DNA from: Palleronia sp. THAF1
GTDB taxonomy: Bacteria > Pseudomonadota > Alphaproteobacteria > Rhodobacterales > Rhodobacteraceae
Assembly (NCBI RefSeq): GCF_009363795.1
Contig: NZ_CP045421.1
Location: 1 to 64,000 of the forward strand
Reading direction: 5' to 3'
DNA: 64,000 nt
Below the pieces are notes generated by a model that saw only the letters and a list, made by a program, of their open reading frames with translations, ran no database searches and was not told where the DNA came from. This document shows, one piece after another, positions 53,842-63,113 of the stretch (its first letter is position 1; the number at the start of each line of letters is the position of its first letter). The translations under genes and the position numbers were made by a program.

Positions 53842-54405
53842 TTCATAACCCCCACCGGATCCCCGATGATGGAGATCGTTCAATAGGGGACGACGTGCTG
53901 GAACAGGGTTATGAAAGACATGCGTAAACGCTGACCTGGGATGGAAAGGCCACCGCGGGGGCAAGGATCTTCGAAGCTGAGAGAGGCCGCCTTGATCGGA
54001 TAGAGGATATCTCGAGAAAAGGTCAGGTCGCCGTGGGAAGGTGCGGGCGCCTTTGGGTGTGAGAGGTGGTCATCTCTGGGCAGAGGTCCCCGTACAGGTC
54101 ATCGATCGCCATCCGGAGTCTGAGGGTTCCGGGAGGCCAAGGGTGTCCGGAGAGTCCATCCGTCGATCTTGAGATGCTCACGTGATCTGGTGCGAGGATC
54201 GCCAGTCCCAAGGCAAAGCGGGTGACCTGACGAAGCTCTGCTCGGGCCCCGTTGAAGGCCGCCGCGACCCACATCAGAAGCGCCCCCATTCAGTCAGATG
54301 ACCTACCTTCGCCAGTCGATCTACGATTTTCACGATGTCAAAACGGGTTGCGTTCAACACCCCAGGGGCACGTTCATAACCCTAATTCGCGAGATTCATA
54401 ACCCT
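53842..54405. repeat. iteron-like TTCATAACCC repeats
   Basis: TTCATAACCCC at 53842-53852, its inverse AGGGTTATGAA at 53905-53915, and two direct copies of TTCATAACCCT at 54373-54383 and 54395-54405, exactly 22 bp apart (two helical turns). The DNA between (53916-54372) has no convincing gene; a short minus-strand frame at 54023-54289 has no recognisable domain. Confidence 0.55.
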
Positions 54406-54783
54406 GACGCGCGTCGTTGATTTTGTCGTTCGTCGGCGTTTTTTTGGGTGGGCGAAAAACGGACAGGTGGCGATATGCCGGTGGCATCACTTCGGCGGGG
54501 TGTGACCTGCCACAGGATTTTTTCTCCACCGTTCGGACGACACCTTCCACATTTTTGGACGGCTCTCATGCAAGCGTTCGAGGTCGTCTCCGATCTATGA
54601 CGGGTGCTGATATCTATCCGGCGTCACCGGTCGATGTCGGCGCGTTCGAATTTGTGATCCGCGAAGCATGGCCCTCAACAAATAGTCGGCCCCATAGGCC
54701 TTTATGAAAGCCAGGATTTCCATGCACCGGGTCCGTCCGGTCGGGTCATTTCCTCTTTCGCCTGCACCTCGAACCGTTCCGCG
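54406..54783. other. no recognisable feature
   Basis: 378 bp with only short open frames and no matching domain. A few minus-strand codons near 54650-54700 (AYGADYLLRAML) are vaguely like an IS5-type transposase, but not enough to call. Confidence 0.3.
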
Positions 54784-55516
54784 TCAGGTTGCGGGACGGT
54801 ATTCCTCATTGTTGGCCAGCAGCGCCCAGATGATACGCGCACTCGCCATTGTCCTCTGACCATATATGGATGGCCCCTTGGCAAGAGCTTTGTTCGGATT
54901 TGGCATTTGGTCGGTCGCGGTCATGTATACGGCGTCCAAGATGCAGCGCTCTGTGTAGCTGCGCGCCCTGATGAAGTCAGCCGGCGGGCGGGTACCGATC
55001 AATGGCACGCACTCGAAGGTGCTTCGGTCCGAACTGGGGTGAGGCCCGATCTGCCATCGGTCCGAAGATCGGGCCGAACGTCCGCTATTTTACCGTCTCT
55101 GTGCCATCCACTGCCCGGCAGGGTCTTGCGTGAGCCAAGGTCCCGAGAGGGAACTCCTGCTGCGCTTCACCGTCTCTGGGCCTGCCGGTGCAATACCGGC
55201 GGGCTGGTCTCGTGTGTCGCGCAGCTGATCGGACAGCATGTCCAGTGCTGGGCGCGCTGCATCGGGCATGTCGCATGCGGCGTCGAGAAGGCTATCGACG
55301 TCGTGGATGCCATTTGCAACGACTACCCCGAACTCTGCCAGGTGTGCGCGGATCGCGTTTACGATCTGCGTCCGCTGGCGGACCAGGAAGTGTCGCGCGT
55401 TGCGCCAAAGGCGCACCTCCGGCGCGACGTGATCGAGTGGGGCCGCCTGCCGTTCTGCCAACTTCACTGGCACGAAGCGCGTTCTGCGCCTTCAAATGAT
55501 CTCCCGGATCATTCAA
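54784..55516 (-). pseudogene. IS110-family transposase remnant
   Basis: Two pieces of an IS110 transposase on the minus strand. The first (55473-55250) has VRQRTQIVNAIRAHLAEFG followed by PDAARPALDMLSDQLRD, the end of the N-terminal DEDD domain and the linker. The second (about 54890-54790) ends ASARIIWALLANNEEYRPA, the standard C-terminal motif. The part between is scrambled and the N-terminus is lost. The 293 bp from 55517 to the next gene hold nothing I can name. Confidence 0.8.
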
Positions 55517-55809
55517 TCCGCTGGCGCGGACCAGCTTTGACCCGAGCGCGAGCGCGTCACCGTTTCGCAGATCGCTTCGGCATCATTTCGGGACTTACTC
55601 GGCGCCACTGGCGCCACGGTCCCCTCCACCGTTCGTCTTGCCTCGCTTACATAAGGGCGGCATAGGCTGGTGGCATGAGCCGAACCTCATGACCCAAAGC
55701 TGTCGGCGACCGCGCCCAGTGATGGGCTCCGGCGCAGGCTTCCATGCCAACGAGGCTGTGGTCTGCCCTCTGAAAATTGGATCGCTTATAGCTGGAGCTT
55801 TTGGCTATT

Positions 55810-57075
55810 CTAGTGTCGGGCTAGGCGCTTTGCGTTGCGGTCAAAGATTTCGCGTAGGGCAGCGACGCTAGATCGCCACGGCATCAGGGTCTTCCACGTC
55901 GCCAGCGCCTTCCGGGCACGAAGGCCATCCTTTTCGCGACGTGCGATCTTCAGCTCATGTAGCAGCGGGCGAGATAACGGCACCAGAAGGTCGGACGGAT
56001 CGTCACGATGCTGCGCGATGCCGCGTAGGCGACGGACCAGATCGGGGTCGTCGTGAACCTCGTCGATGCCATAGCGACACCCCAGCGCCTTGGATATGAT
56101 GCGTCTCTCCTCTGCTGTCAGGGAAGTACTCGGCATCAAGGCAGCGCCCTCGTCCAGCGCGTCCAAGGCCACCGGCCACAGCTTCTTGCGGGCGGCGATG
56201 GTGGCCTTCTGAAAAAGAGCGCGCCGCTTTTCGCTTGGGTCCGTCAGAGGTGAGCCGTAGCGCGCATCTCCGCTATGATAGATATAAGCGCCCAAGGGCA
56301 GACTTTGCAGCAAGGGCCCGATCAGCATCTTGTCATGCATGATCCAACGGGCGTTGCGGTCGTTCTCGCCGTAGCGAAGGGCACTGGGGCCGCGGCTGCC
56401 GCGGTGCTGTCGCTGACGAAGAACAAGGCGATCAACGAAAACCGTTTTTCCTTGCGTCGCCACACCAAGGTGAAGGTAGTAGTCCACCGACGCCAATATG
56501 TCTCGACGAAACGGGCGCATGTCCTCGAGGGCAGCGCGTCGGACGAGAACGCATGGGTGGCCGGTAATGAAGCAATCTTCCATCAGCCTGACGAGGAAAG
56601 ACCGATCATCTGGCGGCGGATAGGGCACGTCGGAATCAGAACCGGTATCCTCTTCGCCATCCTCGAACCGCGACATGCGCCCGTAGCTCATCACGCAGCG
56701 GGGGTCGGCGGCTAGCGGCTCAAGCAAGGCTTCCATGGCGTCCGGCGTGGCCAGATCGTCGTCGTCCATGATCCAGACGAAATCCCCGGTGGCATGATCC
56801 AGACCTCGGGCTATGGCGGCCAGTTTGCCCGCATTTTCCTGGCGCAGGTAAGTGACGCGATCACCGAAGGTGGCGACGACATCTGCGGTCTCATCCTTCG
56901 ATCCGTCATCGACTACGATAATTTCGCGCAACTCTTGCGTCTGATCCAGGATCGACTGGATCGCAGCGGCAATGAAACCCGAACGCTCATACGTTGCGAG
57001 GATGACCGATATTCCGGCATGGCCGGTTTGTTCATTATGGGGCAATGTTCGATCCAATCCGTCGCGGGAAATCAA
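55810..57075 (-). CDS. glycosyltransferase, GT2 family
   Basis: 421 residues. ISVILATYERSGFIAAAIQS, EIIVVDDGSKDET and FVWIMDDDDLATPDAM give a GT-A domain with the DxD metal site (residues about 20-125). The C-terminal 170 residues are helical and not assigned. The frame starts with TTG at 57075 after AAGGG; conserved sequence begins about 20 residues in, so the start may be slightly later. It is divergent from the GT4 gene at 57259. Confidence 0.85.
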   Translation of the reverse strand: MISRDGLDRTLPHNEQTGHAGISVILATYERSGFIAAAIQSILDQTQELREIIVVDDGSKDETADVVATFGDRVTYLRQENAGKLAAIARGLDHATGDFVWIMDDDDLATPDAMEALLEPLAADPRCVMSYGRMSRFEDGEEDTGSDSDVPYPPPDDRSFLVRLMEDCFITGHPCVLVRRAALEDMRPFRRDILASVDYYLHLGVATQGKTVFVDRLVLRQRQHRGSRGPSALRYGENDRNARWIMHDKMLIGPLLQSLPLGAYIYHSGDARYGSPLTDPSEKRRALFQKATIAARKKLWPVALDALDEGAALMPSTSLTAEERRIISKALGCRYGIDEVHDDPDLVRRLRGIAQHRDDPSDLLVPLSRPLLHELKIARREKDGLRARKALATWKTLMPWRSSVAALREIFDRNAKRLARH

Positions 57076-57258
57076 AGGCCCTTGTCCGTCCCATTCATTT
57101 TATGGAACGCCCGAGGAAACGTCGATTGATCGACCGCTAGCTAGCGACCACGCGGCTTTGATCAAGGGCGGTCGCTGGCGGATTCCTTCGGCGCCAGGAA
57201 CAATGCAGGCGCAGAAATGCTTTAGGTACACCAGAACCGATGATCGGAACCTTTCCTC

Positions 57259-58422
57259 TTGCAGCCGTCCCGTCCCCTGAGTGTCTGCGTCGTAACGGAC
57301 ACCTTCCCTAAACTGTCCGAAACCTTCATTCTTAGCCAGATCGAGGAATTAAGGCAGTCCGGAGTCCAAGTCACGGTTGTCGCCGACCATGTCGCGCCAG
57401 CTACTGAAGAGACCCACCACTTGAACGTGGTCCGTCGCTGGAGCGCTGCCAGCCGGGCGGAGCCTCAGGTGCGGCGCTTGCCGTCTCGCTGGGCGGATCG
57501 AGGCGTGACCGGGTTGGATCGCGCATTCGGACGCAGGCTGATGGGTGTCGACGCGGTGATCTGCCATTTCGGAATGAACGGTGTTCGCGTCGCACGCACT
57601 GGCCACCGCATGTCAGGATTTCCGCCGATTATAACGGTGTTTCACGGCTTCGACGTAAGTATGGCGGCCCAGGATGGCACTCTGGATCAATATCATCCGC
57701 TGTTTACGCACCCCGGCCTTCTTCTGACCGTCAATCACCCCTTCCGCGAGACCCTGATCGGGGCTGGCGCACCGCAGGATCGAACCCGGGTGCATCACCT
57801 CGGCATACGGCCAGAGACAATTCCATTCCGCGACAAGGATTGGTCCGCGCCAATACGCTTCCTCTCCGTCGGGCGCTTGACCGAAAAGAAGGGCATCGAC
57901 GTGGCCCTGCGCGCCCTTGGCCAGTTGCGCGTTGATCAGCCCGATTTGCATTGGCGATATGATATCATAGGCGACGGTGATCTGCGCGACACATTGGAAG
58001 CTTTGACGCGTGATCTGAACCTTTCGGAACTGGTTCGCTTTCGTGGCGCACAACCCCATGCCAGCGTAAGGGAAGCGATGGCAAAGGCTGACAGCTTCCT
58101 GCTTCCCAGCCGAACTGCCTCGACCGGCGATCAGGAAGGTATTCCCATTGTTCTGATGGAAGCGATGTCAGCCGGGCTTATTGTCGTCTCAACTCGCCAT
58201 TCCGGTATCCCAGAACTGGTTCGAGATGGAGAGACCGGGCTTTTGGCTGATGAGAACGACGTCAGCGACCTTGAGCGCAGTCTGCGGCGGGTGTTCGAAG
58301 ACAGGGTCGCACTTACATCGATGACAAACGCGGCGCGCCGCACCATCGAGACCGAATTCCACGCAGACCGTCAGAACGCCGAGCTTGTCGGTTGGGTCGA
58401 AGAACTTGCAAGGAACAGATAA
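57259..58422 (+). CDS. glycosyltransferase, GT4 family (AmsK/WcaL-like)
   Basis: 387 residues from a TTG start. VTDTFPKLSETFILSQIEEL is the N-terminal signature of the colanic-acid/amylovoran-type GT4 enzymes, ITVFHGFDVS the acceptor-side loop and EGIPIVLMEAMSAGLIVVST the donor EX7E site. It leads a plus-strand run with the GT61 and tandem GT2 genes. Confidence 0.88.
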   Translation: MQPSRPLSVCVVTDTFPKLSETFILSQIEELRQSGVQVTVVADHVAPATEETHHLNVVRRWSAASRAEPQVRRLPSRWADRGVTGLDRAFGRRLMGVDAVICHFGMNGVRVARTGHRMSGFPPIITVFHGFDVSMAAQDGTLDQYHPLFTHPGLLLTVNHPFRETLIGAGAPQDRTRVHHLGIRPETIPFRDKDWSAPIRFLSVGRLTEKKGIDVALRALGQLRVDQPDLHWRYDIIGDGDLRDTLEALTRDLNLSELVRFRGAQPHASVREAMAKADSFLLPSRTASTGDQEGIPIVLMEAMSAGLIVVSTRHSGIPELVRDGETGLLADENDVSDLERSLRRVFEDRVALTSMTNAARRTIETEFHADRQNAELVGWVEELARNR

Positions 58423-58499
58423 GCATCGCGATCGCTTCAACAACGAGACCGTGATCATTCGCTTGAATCATCACGACAATAGGAAAAGGCCAAACGGGA

Positions 58500-59675
58500 A
58501 TGCTGAACAAGTTCACGGACACGGCGCGTCGCAAGGCCATTGGTCTATGCGAACAAGGTGTCAGGAATGGCCTGCCCCCGAAGATGTTCGGCTGGCGTTG
58601 GGTGCGAGAGGAGACCTTGCGCGACTATTTCACCAGCGGCGGACAGGGTGATCTGACCGTCGTTCATACGCATGCGCGCGCCTCGAACCCCTTGCCCGTA
58701 AACATCGACACCCCCCTAAAGCTGTCCGACGATCCGGACTGGTTCGGCTATTCTCAGCGCGATGTGCTGTCGCGCGACAGTGGCGAGACACTGATTGCGA
58801 CTGTTCCAGACGCGCGTGTCGTTTCGTTCACCGATCAGCCGCGCAACCGCTTTTGGCCGACCATCATAAACCATCGCGACAAGGCATTCGAAATCCGGGA
58901 AATGCGTTTTCGTCCCGGCCACGGTGAGATGTTGCGTACCGTCGGCAAGCCGCGCCACCTGGACCGCGCGACCTGGTTCACCGAACGGGTCTACAACAAC
59001 TACTCCCACTGGCTTAGCGCCCATCTGCCTAAGCTTTGCCTTCTGGCGCAGCGCAACGAGATGGATGGGCTCTTGCTGCCCGAAAAGCGTCCGGCTTTCA
59101 TCGACGCATCACTGCGCATCCTTGGTTTCGATCCAAATGCTTTCGAGACCCATGGCGCGGGCGGCGTCATTGAGGTCGACCGACTGACGCTTTTGGAAAC
59201 AGACCGCTTTCGCCCGGAATTGTTGCGCCCCGTGCGCGACATGATGAGACATACGCCTGATCGCGCCCCATGGCGGCGTGTCTTCATCAGTCGTGCGGCT
59301 GCTGACATCCGGCGTTTGGAAAACGAGGCCGAGTTGGTGCCGATGTTGCAAGCCGCCGGGTTCGAACTGGTTGCAATGGAGGATCTGAGCTTCGATCAGC
59401 AGGTGCAGCTGATGGGCGAGACCAGCGTGCTCATGGCTCCGCACGGCGCAGGGCTGACCAACATGATCTTTTGCGCACCTGGCACGCAGGTCGTGGAAAT
59501 CGCAGAGCCAAGTTACCCAAACCCCAACTTTTATGCGATCGCCGTAGCCATGGGGCTGGATTACTGGAAAGTCGACGGTGCCTTCGCGGGCAGCGCAGAC
59601 GTTCATCGACTTGACAGAGACCTGAAGGTTGATACGGCGAACATTGATGCCGTTCTGAAAGCGATGGCGGGTTAA
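58500..59675 (+). CDS. glycosyltransferase, GT61 family
   Basis: 391 residues from the ATG at 58500. YNNYSHWLSAHLPKLCLL and APHGAGLTNMIFCAPGTQVVEI are the two signature blocks of the DUF563/GT61 family, which includes plant xylosyltransferases and bacterial capsule enzymes. There is no transmembrane helix. It is 4 bp from the tandem GT2 gene and likely in one operon with it. Confidence 0.88.
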   Translation: MLNKFTDTARRKAIGLCEQGVRNGLPPKMFGWRWVREETLRDYFTSGGQGDLTVVHTHARASNPLPVNIDTPLKLSDDPDWFGYSQRDVLSRDSGETLIATVPDARVVSFTDQPRNRFWPTIINHRDKAFEIREMRFRPGHGEMLRTVGKPRHLDRATWFTERVYNNYSHWLSAHLPKLCLLAQRNEMDGLLLPEKRPAFIDASLRILGFDPNAFETHGAGGVIEVDRLTLLETDRFRPELLRPVRDMMRHTPDRAPWRRVFISRAAADIRRLENEAELVPMLQAAGFELVAMEDLSFDQQVQLMGETSVLMAPHGAGLTNMIFCAPGTQVVEIAEPSYPNPNFYAIAVAMGLDYWKVDGAFAGSADVHRLDRDLKVDTANIDAVLKAMAG

Positions 59676-59678
59676 GTC

Positions 59679-61613
59679 ATGCGTATCTCGGTCATCATCC
59701 CGGTTCACAATGGCGCGGCCTTCCTGCCTCAGACTTTGCGATCTGTCTTGCATCAAGACCGTCCGCCGGACGAGGTTATCGTGGTCGATGATGGCTCGAA
59801 GGATGACAGCGCCGATATCGCGGAACGCTTCGACACGCGGATCTCGGTTATACGAGGGCATTATGGTGGGGCCGCAGCGGCCCGCGTCGCCGGTGTTGCA
59901 CAGGCAACCGGGGATGCGATCATGTTCATGGATGCCGACGATTTGTTGGGGATCGGCGTCATGGCTGCACTATCGGACAAACTGGCCAAGAACACCGAGG
60001 CCATCACCTGCTGCGATTGGATGCGATACGAGCAGATCGGTGCCACTTGGCAGGCACGTCCTGCTTCTTGCGCGCCGCGCCGCCCCGGTCAAAGCGCTTT
60101 GGCCGCCTGGCTTACCGGGTGGTATCATCCGCCCTGTTCTGTCCTGTGGTCTCGCGCTGCATACGAAGCCTGTGGTGGTTGGGATCCCGAGATATTGGTC
60201 AACAACGACGGCGACTTGATGATGCGTGCGTTGGCCGGCGGTACTGACCTGGTCCACACGCCTATCGGCACATCTTACTACCGACGGCTCCCGAACGGAG
60301 CCGTGTCTTTAAGTGGACGACGGTTCACGAAAGAAGGCTTGGCCTCTCGGTTGCGCGTGCTCGACGGGCTTTCGGCGATATTGGAGCCGGTGGGCTTTCC
60401 CGACGGAGCGCGTCCTGCCCTTGCCGAAGCTTACGGAAACATTGCAGGCGATGCCGCTGCCGTGGGGTTCGATGAACTGGCTGCGCAAGCTGCCGAGAAG
60501 GATCGCCAACACAGGGGCACGCCTGCGCTGGCGTTGCGCCGCAAGCGGGCAGACCGTGACCGGCGACGCGCGCGAGTGAACACGACTGCTCCTTTGATCA
60601 TCACCGAAGACGAAGCGCCGCCCGTCGTCGCCGGTCTGGAAGCGACACCAGCCAACGGACCGCGCGTCACGGTGGTCATTCCCGCCTACAACCGCGCGGC
60701 GCTATTGAAGCGCGCGATTGATACAGTCCTGTCGCAGGATTTCGCGGACTTCGAAGTACTGGTGATCGACGATGCCTCGACTGAAAACCTTGCTCCAGTT
60801 ATCGAAAGCTACGACGACCCGCGGCTGCGCTGTATTCGTCAAAGCCGTAACCAGGGAGTCGCTGCAGCACGCAACCGAGGCATCGTCGAAGCGCGCGCGC
60901 CTTTGATCGCGTTTCTGGATTCTGATGATGAATGGCTGCCGGGTAAGTTATCGGAGCAGGTCGCGGCAATGGATGCCGCCTCTCCGCGCGTTGGGATGTC
61001 CCATACAGGCCTGATCGAAAAGGGCTCGGACGGCACGGATACTGAATTCCGGCCTGTGCCATCGCGAAATGTGTGGGCCGAAATCCTGCATAGAAACATC
61101 GTTCACTATGGCACGAGCAGCGTCATGATCCGCCGCGACGTGATCGATACGACCGGCGGCTTTGACCAGGGCCTGCCAGCGATCGAGGATTGGGACATGT
61201 GGATCCGCATCGCGCGCTTCTATGAGATATTGCCCCTGCCGCAGCCGCTGATGATCTACCACGACGAAGCCCCGGCCGACCTACCTGACGACGACAAGCG
61301 CTCACGCGATTTCGCGGCGAACATGGTTGCCCGGCGCATGCTGATCGATCGCTACGGAGACGAGCTGCTACGCGCCGGTACGCTTCATCGCACGCATCTG
61401 GACAACGCACGTCGCCACCTTGAGATGAAGGGCGGGCACCAGAAAGATGCCATCGTGCATTTGCTCAAGGCAATCCGTCGCAAGCCTGCGTCTCCACGCC
61501 TTTATGCCTGGCTTGCCTTCTCCGGTCTGCCACCGAGCATACGGCAGAAGGTATTCCCCACCCTTGCCCGGCTGCGGACTCGGCTTCCCGAAAGTCTTTG
61601 GGCTGACAGGTAG
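59679..61613 (+). CDS. tandem GT2 glycosyltransferase (two catalytic domains)
   Basis: 644 residues. The first GT-A domain (about 1-210) has ISVIIPVHNGAAFLPQTLRS, VIVVDDGSKDDS and MFMDADDLL; the second (about 328-540) has VTVVIPAYNRAALLKRAIDT, VLVIDDASTENL and AFLDSDDEW. Both DxD sites are intact, so the protein may add two sugars or make an alternating polymer. A basic linker (ALRRKRADRDRRRARV) separates the domains. Cytoplasmic, no transmembrane helix. Confidence 0.9.
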   Translation: MRISVIIPVHNGAAFLPQTLRSVLHQDRPPDEVIVVDDGSKDDSADIAERFDTRISVIRGHYGGAAAARVAGVAQATGDAIMFMDADDLLGIGVMAALSDKLAKNTEAITCCDWMRYEQIGATWQARPASCAPRRPGQSALAAWLTGWYHPPCSVLWSRAAYEACGGWDPEILVNNDGDLMMRALAGGTDLVHTPIGTSYYRRLPNGAVSLSGRRFTKEGLASRLRVLDGLSAILEPVGFPDGARPALAEAYGNIAGDAAAVGFDELAAQAAEKDRQHRGTPALALRRKRADRDRRRARVNTTAPLIITEDEAPPVVAGLEATPANGPRVTVVIPAYNRAALLKRAIDTVLSQDFADFEVLVIDDASTENLAPVIESYDDPRLRCIRQSRNQGVAAARNRGIVEARAPLIAFLDSDDEWLPGKLSEQVAAMDAASPRVGMSHTGLIEKGSDGTDTEFRPVPSRNVWAEILHRNIVHYGTSSVMIRRDVIDTTGGFDQGLPAIEDWDMWIRIARFYEILPLPQPLMIYHDEAPADLPDDDKRSRDFAANMVARRMLIDRYGDELLRAGTLHRTHLDNARRHLEMKGGHQKDAIVHLLKAIRRKPASPRLYAWLAFSGLPPSIRQKVFPTLARLRTRLPESLWADR

Positions 61614-62293
61614 ATAGACGAAAGACCGATCCGCGACCGCGAGAACTCCGCTTCTGCATAGCGGATATTCGAGGGCCGCCAGCACTTGCCTGCACCCCGA
61701 CATATTTCCCTTTATTGATCCCGCGTTCGCCGTCCTTGGCTACTTCTCAACCGGTCAACGGGTAATGTTCTGTGTGTTGAGACGCGATCTTGGCGCTTGG
61801 CAGGCCTATGTGCGCACAAATGCAGACGGCACGTATCGGAGCATCGCAGATGTTTGTCGGCGACGCTCTGACACCGCCAGACTAAAAGAATGCCGAAGCA
61901 GGGAATGCCAACAGTTGTTCTGTTCGTACGGGACGTCGTTCGATCCATCCCTAGTTTTGGGCACTCGAGTCCTTTCATGTCGTCTGGCGAGATCGGTGTG
62001 CTTACCCTGCCGCAGCCGCCTTCTCCGGCCATTTCGCGAAGGTGATTTCGCCCCGGCGCCAGAGACATCACGCTTTGTTCTGGAAAAACAGGCAGATAAC
62101 ACACGGAGCTTGGTCGAAGCATTCGGCAGAGCTATGGCCGAAATAGGCTCTCTCGTAGCGTCTAGCTGATGTTCGCTCACTTCGCAGAGTTTCATTTGGA
62201 TCGTTTGAAAGTGATGTAAGATGATCCTACCGAGTCGCGCTATGGTTGAGTATCAGTAACGAGTTCCCACTCCTAGAGTTGTGAGGTCTCGAA
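61614..62293. other. 680-bp gap without a convincing gene
   Basis: Open frames in both directions have low coding character and no domain. No tRNA or clear repeat was seen. The promoter of the sulfotransferase gene should lie near its 3' end, which is AT-richer. It may be decayed coding or IS sequence. Confidence 0.5.
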
Positions 62294-63109
62294 ATGATCA
62301 ACCTTACCGAACGTGCGAAAATTCTCGCAACTGCCGCTTTGCGCGCAAAACCTGACTTTCTGATCATCGGAGCACAGAAAGCCGGAACGACATCGCTGCA
62401 CAGTTATCTGGCGCACCACCCCAAGCTAAGACCGGCCGCCGGGCGGAAGGAGCTGCATTACTTCAACTTCTACTATGATCGCAGCAATCTGGCCTGGTAT
62501 CTGTCGCACTTTCCTTACAAGTTCCGCCGCGACGGTGCGCTGTTGTTCGAAGCAACGCCTGACTACCTAATGCACGACGTGGTGCCGACGCGGATCAGGC
62601 GGGATCTGGGCCCGGTCCGTATGATCGCAGTGCTCCGAGAGCCGGTCGAGAGAGCATACTCTGCGTGGCGCATGTGGCATCACTTTGCGGAAAGCAAACC
62701 CGACCTGGCGTTCAAGGCGGACAGCCGAAGCTTCGCTTGTGCAATCAACGATGAACTGTCTTCTGACACCTATCAGCAGGAAAAGCACTTCCACTACGTC
62801 CGGGCAGGCCACTATGCAGAACAGCTGGAGGCCTATCATCAGCAGTTCTGCAGGTCCGACATCCTGGTCGTGAACTACACCGAGATGAGCCGCGACTTGG
62901 GCGGTTTCCTGCAACGCATCTGCCGCTTTCTAGGCGTTGATGGTTTTACCGATGCAGCGGTCGCCGACATGGGAAAACAACGTCACTGGGTGACACCGAA
63001 GGTCGAGATGACGGACGACACGAAAGAGGCCTTGGATTGTTTGCGAAGCCACTATGCGCCCCACAACGCACGTCTGTTCGATCTACTGGGGGAACGCTGG
63101 GACTGGTAG
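62294..63109 (+). CDS. sulfotransferase (PAPS-dependent, heparan-sulfate type)
   Basis: 271 residues. DFLIIGAQKAGTTSLHSYLA is the phosphosulfate loop, and VRMIAVLREPVERAYSAWRM the 3'-phosphate site with Arg and Ser. KELHYFNFYYDR and KHFHYVRAGHYAEQLEAYHQ are typical of NDST-like enzymes. It is the second sulfotransferase in the window and shares less than half its residues with the first, so they may act at different positions. Confidence 0.92.
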   Translation: MINLTERAKILATAALRAKPDFLIIGAQKAGTTSLHSYLAHHPKLRPAAGRKELHYFNFYYDRSNLAWYLSHFPYKFRRDGALLFEATPDYLMHDVVPTRIRRDLGPVRMIAVLREPVERAYSAWRMWHHFAESKPDLAFKADSRSFACAINDELSSDTYQQEKHFHYVRAGHYAEQLEAYHQQFCRSDILVVNYTEMSRDLGGFLQRICRFLGVDGFTDAAVADMGKQRHWVTPKVEMTDDTKEALDCLRSHYAPHNARLFDLLGERWDW

Positions 63110-63113
63110 AGAC

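Noticed and set aside
54023-54289. 88-codon minus-strand frame in the scar
   Set aside because: No domain, no good ribosome-binding site, low coding character.
54417-54707. 96-codon plus-strand frame in the scar
   Set aside because: No domain; composition matches neighbouring non-coding DNA.
61765-62195. Overlapping open frames in the gap before the second sulfotransferase
   Set aside because: Frames on both strands are equally open, none has a ribosome-binding site or domain.
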